Below are positions 1 to 10,768 of a DNA stretch of 64,000 nt, one piece after another. The notes below the pieces were generated by a model that was not told the DNA's origin, searched no databases, and saw only the letters and a program-made list of their open reading frames with translations. The DNA lies in the NCBI GenBank assembly GCA_963978895.1, contig OZ022247.1:9807456-9871455 (forward strand), written 5' to 3'. Both the position numbers and the translations under genes were made by a program. This stretch comes from Erpobdella octoculata (Eukaryota; Annelida; Clitellata; Hirudinida; Erpobdellidae). Each line of letters starts with the position of its first letter. The first letter of the stretch is position 1.

Positions 1-298
1 TTAAATCGATAAAAAGTTTATTTAAAGAATATCAAACTTCGGATGTGTGACAAGTGTCAATAGCCATGGAGTGTGCAAATAGACCGATTCAAAATATACT
101 TTAGTTAAGCAAATGTTTAAAGAAGTTTAAATGAAATAAGCAAAGCAAGGACATCCGCTATTAGTACTACGAGTACTTCCCGTCATATATCCAATGTATC
201 GAGTAGTTTATCTTCAAGAGATCTATTTAGCTATTCAGGTCGCAAGGACGGGAAGTGAACTGTCGCGTGCAAAAATCTTTTGTAGTGTAGTATTGTAG
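1..298. other. AT-rich flank, no gene seen
   Basis: I find no convincing coding region, RNA gene or known repeat here. The segment ends with GTATTGTAG at 290-298, which is repeated at 1008-1016 on the far side of the inverted-repeat element described next. Confidence 0.4.
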
Positions 299-1007
299 AC
301 AAGCACTTCGCCGTTCACCGTTACCACTCGGCTCTCTAGTGATGGCCGGTTTAAATAAAAACAAAATTCCTTATTAAAAATTTAATAAATGTTGTTATTT
401 AAAATTATTAAATAATTTTACACACACAAAAATTAATTACAATTGGCTTTTATAAAATAATTTGAGTTAAACCACATTTGACTCTAATTTGAGTCTTTCG
501 TCTGACGCTTTCGTTTTGTGTTTGTTTATTTGGTTTTCTCTGTAATAAGTTTCGATATGAATCCGAGTTGCGATCTGTGCCAGAAAAGCTTTTCTAAGAA
601 GAGCAATTTAATAAGGCATCTTAGAAATTGTCATAATTTTGATTTGCCACCCATGAAAGGTGGGAGTGAGACGCGCTACGCAAGTTTATAGCTTACGCTA
701 AATTAATTAATTTTCGTAAAAAACATTTGTCTAATTATTTATTTTTTAGGATTTCAATTAAAGTTGTTCGACTAAATATTTTTTATTTAACCGCCATCAC
801 TAGAGAGGAGTAGTTGAACGCAGCAACAGATAACGGTTTTACTCGCTAAGTTTTTAGTTAAAAAAGAGTTAATTAATTTTTATCAAAAACATTTGTTTAA
901 TTATATCTTTTTTAAATTTTTATTAAAGTTGTCCGACAAAATATTTTTATTTAAACCGGCCATCACTCAGGGAGCCGAGTGGTAACGGTGAACGGCGAAG
1001 TGCCTGT
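299..1007. mobile_element. Inverted-repeat DNA element (MULE-like MITE) with a C2H2 finger
   Basis: The two ends are near-perfect inverted repeats of about 58 bp (299-356 and 948-1007), starting ACA(A/G)GCACTTCGCCGTTCAC and ending near GGCCGGTTTAAATAAAA. Both sides carry the same 9-mer, GTATTGTAG (290-298 and 1008-1016), which fits a target duplication of Mutator-like size. The right flank is a repeat rich in TTGTAGTG, so part of that match could be chance. A partial internal copy of the terminal sequence lies around 785-800. The 709-bp body has no transposase, so it would depend on another element. It also carries a small zinc-finger reading frame. Confidence 0.72.
557..691 (+). CDS. Single C2H2 zinc-finger reading frame inside the MITE
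   Basis: This 44-codon frame starts at ATG 557 and ends at TAG 689-691. It encodes one C2H2 finger with spacing C-x2-C-x12-H-x4-H: CDLC, then QKSFSKKSNLIR, then HLRNCH. The C and H spacing and the F and L core positions are right for a DNA-binding finger. A possible splice donor (AAAG|GTGGGAG) lies near 659, so this may instead be the first exon of a once longer transposase or host gene captured by the element. It sits wholly between the inverted repeats at 299-356 and 948-1007. No partner domain is visible. Confidence 0.45.
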   Translation: MNPSCDLCQKSFSKKSNLIRHLRNCHNFDLPPMKGGSETRYASL

Positions 1008-1190
1008 GTATTGTAGTGTTGTTGTTTTGTAATGTAGTGTTGTTGTTTTGTAATGTAGTGTTGTTATTTTGTAATGTAGTGTTATTGTTGTGTAATGTAG
1101 TGTTGTTGTTTTGTGATGTAGTGTTATTGTTGTGTAATGTAGTGTTGTTGTTTTGTAATGTAGTGTTGTCAGAAGTTTTGAAGTTGTCTT
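1008..1190. repeat. Tandem TGTAGTGTTGTTGTTTTGTAA-type repeat
   Basis: About eight imperfect copies of a 20-21-bp unit (TGTAGTGTTGTTGTTTTGTAA and variants) follow the MITE directly. The long plus-strand open frame across it is a product of the repeat, not a gene. Confidence 0.8.
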
Positions 1191-1199
1191 TAGAACTTT

Positions 1200-1999
1200 A
1201 GACCATCGGAATCTTGTAATAACGTTTGAATAAACTTCTTACCTGATAGTTATAAACCTGAAACACACACTATTTAATAACTAATTATTTATTTAAAACA
1301 CAAACTATTTAATAACTAGTTATTTATTTATTTGAAAAAGGATGAGCTATTATTTTTTTTATTTACTTAAATAACAGTTGGTTGATTCGTTCGTTCACCC
1401 GTTACTTAATTCGTACATTGAATACTGTCCTTGCTGAGTTGTAACGATTGGAAACTTACATGTGTTGATAATTCTCATTTTTTGTTGTTGATGATAACAT
1501 GTGTTTTGTCGTTTGTCAAACAAGTGTCGCACCTAGCAGCATGTTTTCAATTTCAAATTTTCAGGAAAATGAGCCAGAAGCTCATTAAAACTATTACGTT
1601 TATAACTAATTCTCAATACTCAAAATGTATAAATAAATAAAAACTCTGTTAATAATTAATGTTGTTATTTTATTTACTTAGTACTTTGTGACGCGTGTAG
1701 TTACAATGTGACAGTTTTCCTGAATTGTTACGTAATTTATTATCACTTTCTAAGAACGCCTGGACATACAAATATAATGAAATCTCCCAAAAGTCGCTTC
1801 TCTTTGATGATATTAATTACTACAAGGGTGGCCTATGCAACGTTTACATAAATGGCTATGTTAATGACCAGTTTATTACAGGGCAACACACAGATCAAAG
1901 GCAGTTTTCCTGTTCTGACAAATTTGTCGTACTTCGTTTGAGGTCTTAGTTGTATCATAAACTTCTGATATATAAATTTAAATATCTATATATAACAGG

Positions 2000-2000
<1 letters not shown>
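1200..2000. other. Intergenic, nothing recognised
   Basis: AT-rich sequence with short open frames but no recognisable protein, RNA or transposon signature. TTTATTTATT-type low-complexity runs occur near 1260-1330. Confidence 0.4.

Positions 2001-2001
<1 letters not shown>

Positions 2002-2040
<39 letters not shown>
2002..2040. repeat. (GT)n microsatellite
   Basis: An uninterrupted GT run of about 19 units. Confidence 0.95.
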
Positions 2041-2041
<1 letters not shown>

Positions 2042-3590
2042 TTCACACCCAAACCGTTAGAGCTACTTGAAAAAAATTTGGCATATGCATACAAGAAATG
2101 AAGAGCTTAAAAAAGTGTTAAATAAAATTTAAACTAAAAATTCAACTATTCTTAATATTAATATTAACAACACACGATTAAACAAACAATCTGTAATATG
2201 AAAACTTCTGTTTGAGCGTAAATTACAAACATATCAATACTAGAAATACCCCGTCAAAATGACGGTTTTTAACGAACTGTCAAACATTAAATAAAAAACG
2301 TTTTCCTTTTCTACCATTATCATAGGAAGTTCAATGAACTCAGGATCTTAATTGCTGTAAATGATTAAATGTGGTAATTAGACAATGTGGTAGCTCTACC
2401 TGCTCAGCAATATAAAAAAAGTTCAATATTTGGATCGAACTTGGTTCAAGCAAATTAAAATCGCTACATTTCATGCCATGATTTCGTAAGACAGCTGTAA
2501 TATCTTGCGATATTTTCTTTTCAGCAATAAATCCACCATAATGTTCAATGTAATCGGATAACCTCTTGCATAATAAACTTAAGCAAAAACGTTTTGGATC
2601 CTTAAGATTGAAGGGATACAATTGTATAATAATTTTTATTACACGCCTGTACGCGCCCTTTTTATCAACTGCGGCCGCCACGTTATGCGAGATTGCTAAC
2701 ATACATACATACATACATACATACATACATACATACATACATACATACATACATACATACATACATACAGACATAAGAAATCATAGATGTAGACACATAA
2801 TTTCCGATGTAGTAGATTACTGCACGGGCCTTGATTTTAGAACTTTCAAACTGACAGGGCCAGGTATAAGAACTTTAGGGCTATAAAACGGACAAGGCCG
2901 CAAAAAATTAGCTCGTACAGTATACCTATTTTAGTATGTGTACTATAACTTCGCATAACGCTGTTAGGTAGCGCTGCATTTGCAGAATGATATTTTTGAT
3001 CGGTTAGGTCTTGTGAATAAATAGATTCACAAAATTTTCTAGGTTATGTGTTGTTCAAAACATTACAACAGAATTTAACAATGAGTGGACTGGGCGAGTA
3101 AGTAGAGTAAAAATGAATAAGCTTCATGAACTTCTTACATAGAAGCAATTAGGGTTGTGCGTGTTATGAAATATTATTGCTTTTCTCTGATGTTTGGGGC
3201 CAGCAGTAAGATTGTAAATTTGTGATGTTCACTGGAGGCCATAAGGGATTTCATTGGAGAGTTTTGCTTTTTAAGAAAACGATTAAAAATCAATTAGGAA
3301 AAGTTTGAATTTGTTTGTTAAGAATTTTTGAAAGTTGATATTTTGTTTTTTGGTTTCCTTGATATCTTGGATTTGTTTACATTTAACATTAAACTCAGAA
3401 TGAGGCAAACTAAATGTGTTTAATATAAATAATAAAAGATGATTTCTACAAGCATTCTTTGCATAAAATATTTAAATCGTATTTTTGTATCACAAAATTA
3501 TCTACTTGCACCGCATCTCTTTGAGGTTATTAATTATTGCTTGGTAGGCCTACGCAGCAACGCAACTTAAATTTTTTTTTTATTGTTTCA
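2041..3590. other. Intergenic with (CATA)n at 2700-2770
   Basis: Contains an 18-unit CATA microsatellite (2700-2770), flanked by sequence that is open on the minus strand for about 110 codons but matches nothing I recognise. At 3080-3101 the plus strand reads ATGAGTGGACTGGGCGA|GTAAGTAG. This could be a short first exon (MSGLGE) with a strong donor, but its phase does not open the long frame at 3612. Confidence 0.45.
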
Positions 3591-3611
3591 GGAATTCAAT
3601 ATTTCATAAAA

Positions 3612-5495
3612 ATGGATCAATTTGCACTCATGATATTTTTTGAAGACCACCAACATCCCCTAAAAACCTTCGTGACTGCCACTACCTCATTCACCTCGGT
3701 CATCAGCTGGACACTGGCGGTGAACGAACTGGCCTGGAGAGATCCGAATCTCTATGGAGCATTCACTTACAACTCAAACAATAAAAGATCTCTACAAATT
3801 CCTCGGCTTTTGCAACTCCAAGATTACTTCAATTCAATAGAAAACAGTCGAATTAAAATCAATTCCTTGTCTTCTTTATCGAAATCATCAATCGATGCTG
3901 ATAAAATGATAATGATGATATCTGTACGAAGAAAAGTTCCACTCGATGATCTCAATTATGTTCAAATATCACGTAGAAACATTTCGAAAACGTCGGTAAA
4001 CAGTTTAGGAAAGAAAAAATCAAAACTGACAGATTTCTTTGCAGTTAAAAAATCTAAAAAATTAAAACTGAAAACCGGCAAACAAAAAGAAAACATCTTC
4101 AGAAGAATTTTCACAAAAATCGGATCAAAAGAAATTAATTTCCTGGATCTTCCAATGCCTCGCAGTTCTGAGCCGTCAGATCAATATCATTGTCAATCTT
4201 CTATTTGTGATAGATATCCGCTAAGTGCTTTGTCAACGCCATCTAAATTTTCTCAATCACAGCTGCAATCGTCACCACCAGATCATTGTAACGATGAAAT
4301 ACGTACCAGTTCTAACTTGAGAAGATTTCGTCATCATTATCATGACCAGTGTCCTAATCGAGATGATCTAGCTATAATATCTCATAAAGACAAACCTAAG
4401 AATTTATTGTACCATTCATTCAGTGCGGTACATTTAAGACAACGGTCCATGAGACAGCAAAAATTCAGGCAAACAAGTTCTCAATTAATTTCTCAACATT
4501 TTGAAGACGAGACAATTCCTCCACATATAGAGCATCAAATTATAGAAGAAAACAAATGCTCTAGTGAGGATTCCCAGTTGTCATTAGTAACAAATAATTC
4601 TCATCAGATAGAAGAATTGCGACCAAGCAAAACAGATACAACCATTTCACCAAACTCTCTCATGAAGTTTGGCTTGTCAGATATTATTGTCGACTTCCGA
4701 GATGAAAATAAAGAATATAAAACTTTAATTAAAGAATATATTCGCTTATTTTCAATCGTGAATGAATTGGTGTTTAAAGAAAAGAGTTTACATAAATTGA
4801 ATGATCAACAGTCAATGAAGACGACAACCAATCAGTTTGAAAACTTGCTTTCAAATCTCACCAGCGGCACTAAGAATGAAGATTCGTCAAATTATTTTTC
4901 AGATATTTCAGAGCACAACTCTTCAGCTGACAGACAAATAAACAGAAATCTTGAAATAGAACTAAAAAAGGAACTAACAGAAAAAAATAATCCACAATCT
5001 ACATTTGAAAATTTAACAGCAAAAATATTGAAACTAAAATCTGATCAAAGTAATAAACTTGAACGTAAAATTTCAACAAGAAAATTTTTTCATGATCCGA
5101 TTTTCTTAGAAGAAGATATTCATAGCTGTTCAGAAAAACCAATAATATTTTCAAAAAATATTTCCGCAAAAGACTCATCCACTATAAACACAAATAATCA
5201 TCTGGATACAAACCTCCCACCAACTCTTCGCGGCCGATTATTTCCTGAACTTTCAACATCTCTTGCTTTCAACGACTCTTTTTTCAATTCACAAAAACCT
5301 GTTTGGGACAATTTTTCAACCATTAACAGCGTCTCCGATCTTGAATCTGAAACCGAAAACGACACCACATTCCAAGTAACACCACTTGGACATCAAAGTC
5401 AGACGTCTACTACACCAATAACTCATAGATTTACATCTCAAGAAATTCCAAACAGACTGTACTTTGATTCTCCATCTCTTTCTTGTAACTTGTGA
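3612..5495 (+). CDS. Unknown 627-residue Ser/Asn/Lys-rich protein with a PIP-degron-like motif
   Basis: A single-exon coding region from ATG 3612 to TGA 5493-5495. Just upstream is a strong splice acceptor (TTTTATTGTTTCAG, ending 3591) 20 nt before the ATG, which implies a 5'-UTR intron or a trans-splice site; this is why I chose this Met over the open frame upstream. I do not recognise the family. The N-terminal 70 residues look folded (FALMIFFEDHQHPL, then a hydrophobic stretch). The remainder is basic, Ser/Asn/Gln-rich and probably disordered. Residues 138-150 read KLTDFFAVKKSKK, which resembles a PCNA-binding PIP degron (TD plus two aromatics, with a basic residue at +4) but has Lys in place of the usual Gln. 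Codon use matches the surrounding AT-rich DNA. A polyadenylation signal AATAAA lies at 5737-5742. The gene stands alone. Confidence 0.75.
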   Translation: MDQFALMIFFEDHQHPLKTFVTATTSFTSVISWTLAVNELAWRDPNLYGAFTYNSNNKRSLQIPRLLQLQDYFNSIENSRIKINSLSSLSKSSIDADKMIMMISVRRKVPLDDLNYVQISRRNISKTSVNSLGKKKSKLTDFFAVKKSKKLKLKTGKQKENIFRRIFTKIGSKEINFLDLPMPRSSEPSDQYHCQSSICDRYPLSALSTPSKFSQSQLQSSPPDHCNDEIRTSSNLRRFRHHYHDQCPNRDDLAIISHKDKPKNLLYHSFSAVHLRQRSMRQQKFRQTSSQLISQHFEDETIPPHIEHQIIEENKCSSEDSQLSLVTNNSHQIEELRPSKTDTTISPNSLMKFGLSDIIVDFRDENKEYKTLIKEYIRLFSIVNELVFKEKSLHKLNDQQSMKTTTNQFENLLSNLTSGTKNEDSSNYFSDISEHNSSADRQINRNLEIELKKELTEKNNPQSTFENLTAKILKLKSDQSNKLERKISTRKFFHDPIFLEEDIHSCSEKPIIFSKNISAKDSSTINTNNHLDTNLPPTLRGRLFPELSTSLAFNDSFFNSQKPVWDNFSTINSVSDLESETENDTTFQVTPLGHQSQTSTTPITHRFTSQEIPNRLYFDSPSLSCNL

Positions 5496-5736
5496 TTTAA
5501 TTATTTGAATGCGGCTTTTTTTATGACATCACTTGAATTTCTCTTTGACTCTTATTTATTGATAAATGTTGATGAAAAAAACTGTCTTTGAACTTTCTGA
5601 ATCTGTAGCCAGTTTATTTTTTGTTTTTTTGTAATGCATTTAAATGTCTTGTGTTAAGTGCATACTTTGCGCTATGTTGTGTAAAAAAAAGAATTTTGTT
5701 TGACGCTTTGCAGGAAAGTCTCAGTTGAAATGTTCA

Positions 5737-5742
5737 AATAAA
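5737..5742 (+). terminator. Polyadenylation signal AATAAA
   Basis: An AATAAA hexamer about 240 bp after the stop codon of the 627-residue gene. Confidence 0.6.
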
Positions 5743-6110
5743 AGAATATTCAAATGTAAAAATTATTTATATATAAAAAATTTAATCAAGCGGGTAGCAA
5801 GAAACAGTAAAAACAAGGAAAAGAGAAAAAATGCTTAAGAGCTCCGAAAAAGTTATGAGTCCATAGGAATAGTTTGTCCACATAGTGAAACAGATACTAA
5901 AGAAGCTAAAAAAATAAGCTACCCTCATTGTCCCGCATAGCTAGACCCCAGAATCACCGTCACCAAGTTTTTGCCGTCAGTCATTAACTTCGAATTAAGT
6001 CAGTCACATTAATACTTTTTATAGAATTGAGCCAACACATTAAATAAATTTCTCATGACATCGTTTCTGATAAAGGTATTGCACGGGTCGATTTTTTGCG
6101 TTCCAGCATG

Positions 6111-6120
6111 TCGTTTAATA
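6111..6120 (+). repeat. Left target-site duplication of the MULE
   Basis: TCGTTTAATA, identical to 9534-9543 on the other side of the element. Confidence 0.85.
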
Positions 6121-6282
6121 GGTATGCGGACTTTTCATCAAAGGACGATTCATCAAGGGACTTTTCATCAAGGACTATTCACCAAGAGACTATTCATCAA
6201 AGGACTATTCATCAAGAGGACGGTTCATCATAAGGACTGTTCATCTAATGTCTATTCATCAAGAGGACTATTCATCAAATAA

Positions 6283-6490
6283 AATCTTTTATCAATATAT
6301 AATATTTAATAAAATTTAATAAAATCTTTTATCAATATATAATATTTAATAAAATTTAATAAAATCTTTTATCAATATATAATATTTAATAAAATCTTTT
6401 ATCAATATATAATATTTAATAAAATTTAATAAATCTTTTATCAATATATAATATTTAATAAAATTTAATAAAATCTTTTATCAATATATA
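6283..6490. repeat. Subterminal tandem repeat in the MULE
   Basis: About six copies of a roughly 39-bp unit containing AAAATCTTTTATCAATATAT followed by AATATTTAATAAAATTTAAT, with two shortened copies. It lies just inside the left TIR; no equivalent lies inside the right TIR. Confidence 0.85.
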
Positions 6491-7325
6491 TCCAAGATAT
6501 TTTCAGCGTAAAGTAATTTGATGTATTTTTTCATCTTTGATAAAATAAATTTCAAACATATCAGTAATTTAAAAAAATAGTGATGGCAACCAGGGTTGTT
6601 AAGAGCGGTAGTTTTTTTATACCACTTAAATGATTTCCAATGTATTTAGTTTTTATTGGAAGTATGCATGAAATCTGAATCTGGTTGATTGATCGACGTG
6701 CGTAGGCGTCTCTTTGAAATGTGAAAACTTTCTTGACCTTGCTAAAGCGAGCGTGTGGGTCTCTTTGAAGTGTGGCACGTGGCAGAAGTGGTATAGCGGG
6801 TGTTAGTGATGTTTTCAGGTGTATGGTATCTGGCTGTTTGAGTGTGTTTATACCTACAGTTTGTACGAACAGTTGAAGGCAGTTTTTTTTAAATGCAATT
6901 GTCTTTTGCTCGCTTGATCTTAAGATCATGACGTTATTTCTTGACCAGCTGTTTTATTTACTGTATGTGACGAATAAAATTGGTGTATATTACAATCATA
7001 TTTTCTACAAACTTGTTGATTGCTCGAGGCATGTGTGTCTTTGAAGCGTGACCTCTTAGTGTTAAATGATCGATACTAGATGCTTCGACGTGTTTGTGGC
7101 CTTTGGTGAATGTGTACATATACGGTTTACGGAAACAGTCGAATTTAGTTTTATGGTGCTGTTTCAACTTTTCCTTCGTTATCGTATGCTTGCTCGAACT
7201 TAAAATCTATATGTTATTTCTTGTCTAGTTGTTTTATTTTATCTTTTGTTTAAAAAGTAGCGTTAACAACCCTGAACACTCATGTATGGAATTACAAAAC
7301 GCGGTAAAAAAAAACACTTATTCAT

Positions 7326-8689
7326 TTAAATTATGAATATTGGAGAATTCGTGAAAATTCTAAAGGTCAGACGGAGTGGCGCTGTAGTAAGCATCAAATT
7401 TTTAACTGCAAGGCAAAATGATGACAGAAGATGATGTAATCATTGGAGAACAGTCTCCAGATCACACTCATAATGGCAATGTCGCAACGGCTCTCTCTCG
7501 CAAAGCAGTTGGGGAGATGAAGAGAAAAATGACGGAAACGGTCGCAACACCAAGTTCTTCTTCAGGTGCTGTGATGATTGATCTTGATCCACACGTGTTG
7601 ATGGCATTACCTAAACGCACCTCTCTGAATCGTATTCTTCGTCGTCATCGTCAAAAAGTCTTGTCATCTGATAACAATTTTCAAATTCTTCCGCCAACAC
7701 CAACTGATCTCAACTTTGAATTTCCGATGAGATTTGATGATCTACTGCTGTTTGATTCGGGTCCTGGAGAAGATCGGCTACTCATTTTGGGTGACAACAT
7801 TCTTCGGGATGGCATAACAAGATCCGACATTTGGCTCGCCGATGGAACGTTCAAGGTTGTTCCAGCCATCTATTTCCAGCTTTACATCATTCACTTCCAG
7901 TTCGTCAACGGTGTCAACCCAGCGGCATTATATTGCTTGTTGGCCAACAAATCTAGAGTCACATACGACCGTCTTATTGATCAGATCAAGATATTGGTAC
8001 CAGCTGCATCACCGAAGAAGATCCTGGTCGATTTTGAATCAGCTGCGATGGGGGCATTCTCTGCTGGATATCCAGAAGCTTCTGTAACCGGATGTTACTT
8101 CCATCTCAACCAAAGTGTTCTTCGAAAAGTCAACGAGATAGGTATGAAAACCGAATATGACAGCGACGATGCACTACGTGTTAGCGTAAGATGTTTCCCG
8201 GCTCTGGCACATATTCCAGTGGATGACGTGATGGAGGTATTCGATCTTCTGGCAGAATCCATGCCCGAGCATGAAAAGATGAATGAGCTGCTGTCATATT
8301 TTGAGCATACATACATCAGAGGAAGACGACTACGGGGCAGGCGTATTAATTATGGTTCTGCTACTTTTCCAATACCAATGTGGAACCAGTACGAATCTGC
8401 TGGCGACGGCGTCGCTCGTACTACGAACATCGTCGAGGGATGGCATCATGGAATCCAATAACTTTTCATGTGCGACCATCCTACTCTGTGGTTGCTGATT
8501 GAAGGACTTTGGAAGGACAGCCAAAAGCAGAAGGCAGCTTTTTTGCAAGGTGTCACTGGAATGGAAGAAGTCGGTGTAAAAAAATATCGCGAATTGGTCA
8601 GAAAAGTTCAGCGTGCAGTAAATGGATATGGAAGAACAGACGTTTTGACATATCTGCGTGCTATTGCACATTTGTCTCATACTTAAGTA
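7326..8689 (+). pseudogene. FLYWCH zinc finger / MULE transposase, one frameshift and one stop
   Basis: The first part (7326-7418) reads YEYWRIRENSKGQTEWRC, then SKHQIFNCKAK: a FLYWCH finger with its WRC, later C, and the DHTHNGN His pair supplied by the next frame. The frame slips by one base at the AAAA run 7415-7418 and continues from 7418 with MMTEDDVIIG. Next come KRTSLNRILRR and the MULE domain: LADGTFKV and VDFE give the first two catalytic-type Asp positions, followed by GCYFHLNQS. The conserved NIVEGWHHGIQ block is cut by an in-frame TAA (8459-8461), after which the same frame resumes LFMCDHPTLWLLIE and ends at TAA 8687-8689. Two lesions in an otherwise intact frame indicate recent inactivation. 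The catalytic role would be cut-and-paste transposition of the surrounding element. Confidence 0.85.
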
Positions 8690-8814
8690 TTTTTTTACAT
8701 TTTAGACAGAGACATTGAATAATATATTTTAGATCGTAAATTACATTTTTATCTTTTTTTGTATTTTTTTGTAATATTTTTTTTACTGTTTGTATCTAGA
8801 CTCCATAAATACTA

Positions 8815-9255
8815 TCTATAAATATATATGAGGTTTTTTGTACATCCTTTATGCATTGCTACACCATTCGTTCAATCGTAATGAAATTTTCACACAAACT
8901 TGAGAGTCAATGGGAGTCAACTATAGTGAAAAAACTGAAATCGGTCACAAAATGAGCGGAGCGGGAAAGCAAGCGGAAACGGGAAACTGGAGAATGAGCG
9001 AAAATGGGAAAGCAAGCGGGACCGGAAAATCGAACAAGAGCGAAAGAGCGAGCGGGAAGAGAAAATGACCGAGAGCGGGAGCGGGAGAGGGAAGGCGACC
9101 GGGAGCGGAAAAGCGTCCGAGAGCGGGAAAGCGACCAGGAATGAGAGACAAGAGGGAACGAGAGAGCGACCGGGAGCGTGAGTGCAAACGGGGAAGGAAA
9201 CGGGAGCGATTGAAAAATCTCTAAAAACCCCGGGCAACGCCGGGTACCCCTCTAG
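8815..9255 (+). mobile_element. Helitron-like non-autonomous element (GAGCGGGAA family), copy 1
   Basis: The body is an array of units like GAGCGGGAAAGCGACC. It ends with the hairpin CCCGGGCAACGCCGGG, 8 nt, then CTAG followed by T (9252-9256), which is the arrangement expected at a Helitron 3' end (hairpin, CTRR, insertion before T). The 5' part (ATTCGTTCAATCGTAATGAA, then TTTTCACACAA) recurs in copies at 13.3 and 53.7 kb. The 5' boundary is uncertain. It is nested inside the MULE. Confidence 0.65.
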
Positions 9256-9533
9256 TATTTGGATGCAAGCACAGTAACACTGTGAATTTGATATAAATTA
9301 TCTTTTATTTTGGTAACATATTTTGGTTGAAAATAACATCTTAAACAATTTTATTAACTTTTTTGATGAATAGTCCGCTTGATGAATAGACATTAGATGA
9401 ACAGTCCTTATGATGAACCGTCCTCTTGATGAATAGTCCTTTGATGAATAGTCCTTTGATGAATAGTCCCTTGATGAATAGTCCTTGATGAACAGTCCCT
9501 TGATGAATCGTCCTTTGATGAACAGTCCTAGAA

Positions 9534-9543
9534 TCGTTTAATA
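9534..9543 (+). repeat. Right target-site duplication of the MULE
   Basis: TCGTTTAATA, an exact repeat of 6111-6120. Confidence 0.85.
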
Positions 9544-9667
9544 ATTCAAATTTTTAGGCACGACCTGACCCGTTTTTACAGGCCTAAAATCCTTATAATT
9601 ATTTGATTATTTTAATTAGTTTATAAATAAGTATCTCGGTAATTATGTTAAATATTGGCTGTGTGAA

Positions 9668-10047
9668 CAGTGGCGTTGTAGAGGCAAAGGGGAAACGATT
9701 CGCCATCTAGTCAACATCTGGATAAATGAATATGACCATTTAGAAATATGCGTCACAGGCAATATTTTTGAGTAGAACGACAAAAAAGTTTTAGTGGCAA
9801 CAAACTTCGAGAGAAAAAAATTCAACATAATCACTCCTGCCACTGTCATCAACTTTTTTGAAAAAATCTACCACCCCGGTCATCAATTTTGTTGGGGAAA
9901 TAATTTCCGGCCTAAGAAATAATTTTTTACCTCAACTGGTCACTCTTTTGGAAAAAATTTACCCCCTCTGGTCATCAACACTCTCCCCGTCATCAATAAT
10001 GTTGAGGTTACCACCGCGGGCAGCTGAATACCCATGCTACGCCACTG
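9668..10047. mobile_element. CAGTGGCG-type hAT-like MITE
   Basis: Starts CAGTGGCGTTGTAGAGG and ends GCTACGCCACTG, so the termini are short imperfect inverted repeats of the CAGTGGCGTAGC type. The interior repeats a 'CCCCGGTCATCA' segment that is also seen near 14.63 and 38.2 kb. I see no clear 8-bp target duplication. Confidence 0.55.
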
Positions 10048-10768
10048 GGTATAAGATTGTTTAAAACTAAGGACGTCTTGATATAACTACAGTAGTTATA
10101 TCAAGATATTCTTGTTTAAAACGAACGGCATTTTTCCATACTCTTTTATAAAAACTAGTGATGTAAAACCTCCCATCGGAAACTCTCCAGAAGTTATCCT
10201 AGTATGAAAAATTTGGATTTTGAAGTAAATTGAGTTTGAACATGCTTTTAAAAGATGCCTATAACTGCAAAATAATATCTTTGATTATTTTTGATCAACT
10301 TTACATTAAAATTACGTTTATTTATAATATTTTATTGATTTAAATTTTTGTCTTTCTGTCTCAGTGATAACATCAGAATAAGTTGAAGCTAATTGCTAAT
10401 AACCCCAGTTGCAATCCAGAAACATGTATCCAACACTCTTTTTCAAGTGCATTATCGCTGACATTTCCTGATATTTTAAAACTATTAAATTAAAATAAGT
10501 TTTATCCAAATTTCCTGAATGTTTCCGGAAATTTTCACCACCAGTATAGACTGTTATCCAAAATGAAAAGCAACACTGTCTGTCGTGTTTTATTATTTTT
10601 CAAACGTTAAAAAGTTTTCGTGCGTGGTCATCATATCAAAAATTGAGTTGGATCATATCGAGTTTTATTCAAATTTCCGTTTGTGTAAATAACTGCAGTT
10701 TGTCTGCCATACGAAAAAACTAAATAAAAAAAAAATTAAAATTACTTGATGGCTAGCCGTAGCCAGAG
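10048..10768. other. Intergenic, nothing recognised
   Basis: AT-rich, with no supported gene. An imperfect short palindrome (TATAACTACAGTAGTTATATCAAGATATTC, split as TATAACTACAG and TAGTTATATCAAGATATTC) lies near 10080. Confidence 0.35.

Larger units (their letters stand above)
6121..9533 (+). mobile_element. Complete Mutator-like (MULE) DNA transposon with tandem-repeat TIRs
   Basis: The left end (6121-6283) and right end (9359-9533) are inverted copies of each other. Each is a run of 14-17-bp units of the type GGACTATTCATCAA, with the same order of variant units (for example GGACGGTTCATCATAAGG, then CTGTTCATCTAATGTCTA). A perfect 10-bp duplication TCGTTTAATA flanks the element (6111-6120 and 9534-9543), in the range expected for Mutator-like elements. 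Inside are a subterminal tandem repeat (6283-6490), two diverged copies of a roughly 330-bp segment (6590-6960 and 6960-7280), the FLYWCH/MULE transposase relic (7326-8689) and a nested Helitron-like insertion (about 8815-9255). The element is 3413 bp long. Tandem-repeat TIRs combined with a FLYWCH transposase are the noteworthy features. Confidence 0.85.

Noticed and set aside
2340..2774. 144-codon minus-strand frame, possible Helitron or transposase fragment
   Set aside because: The N-terminal part is the CATA microsatellite and the remainder matches no motif I can defend.
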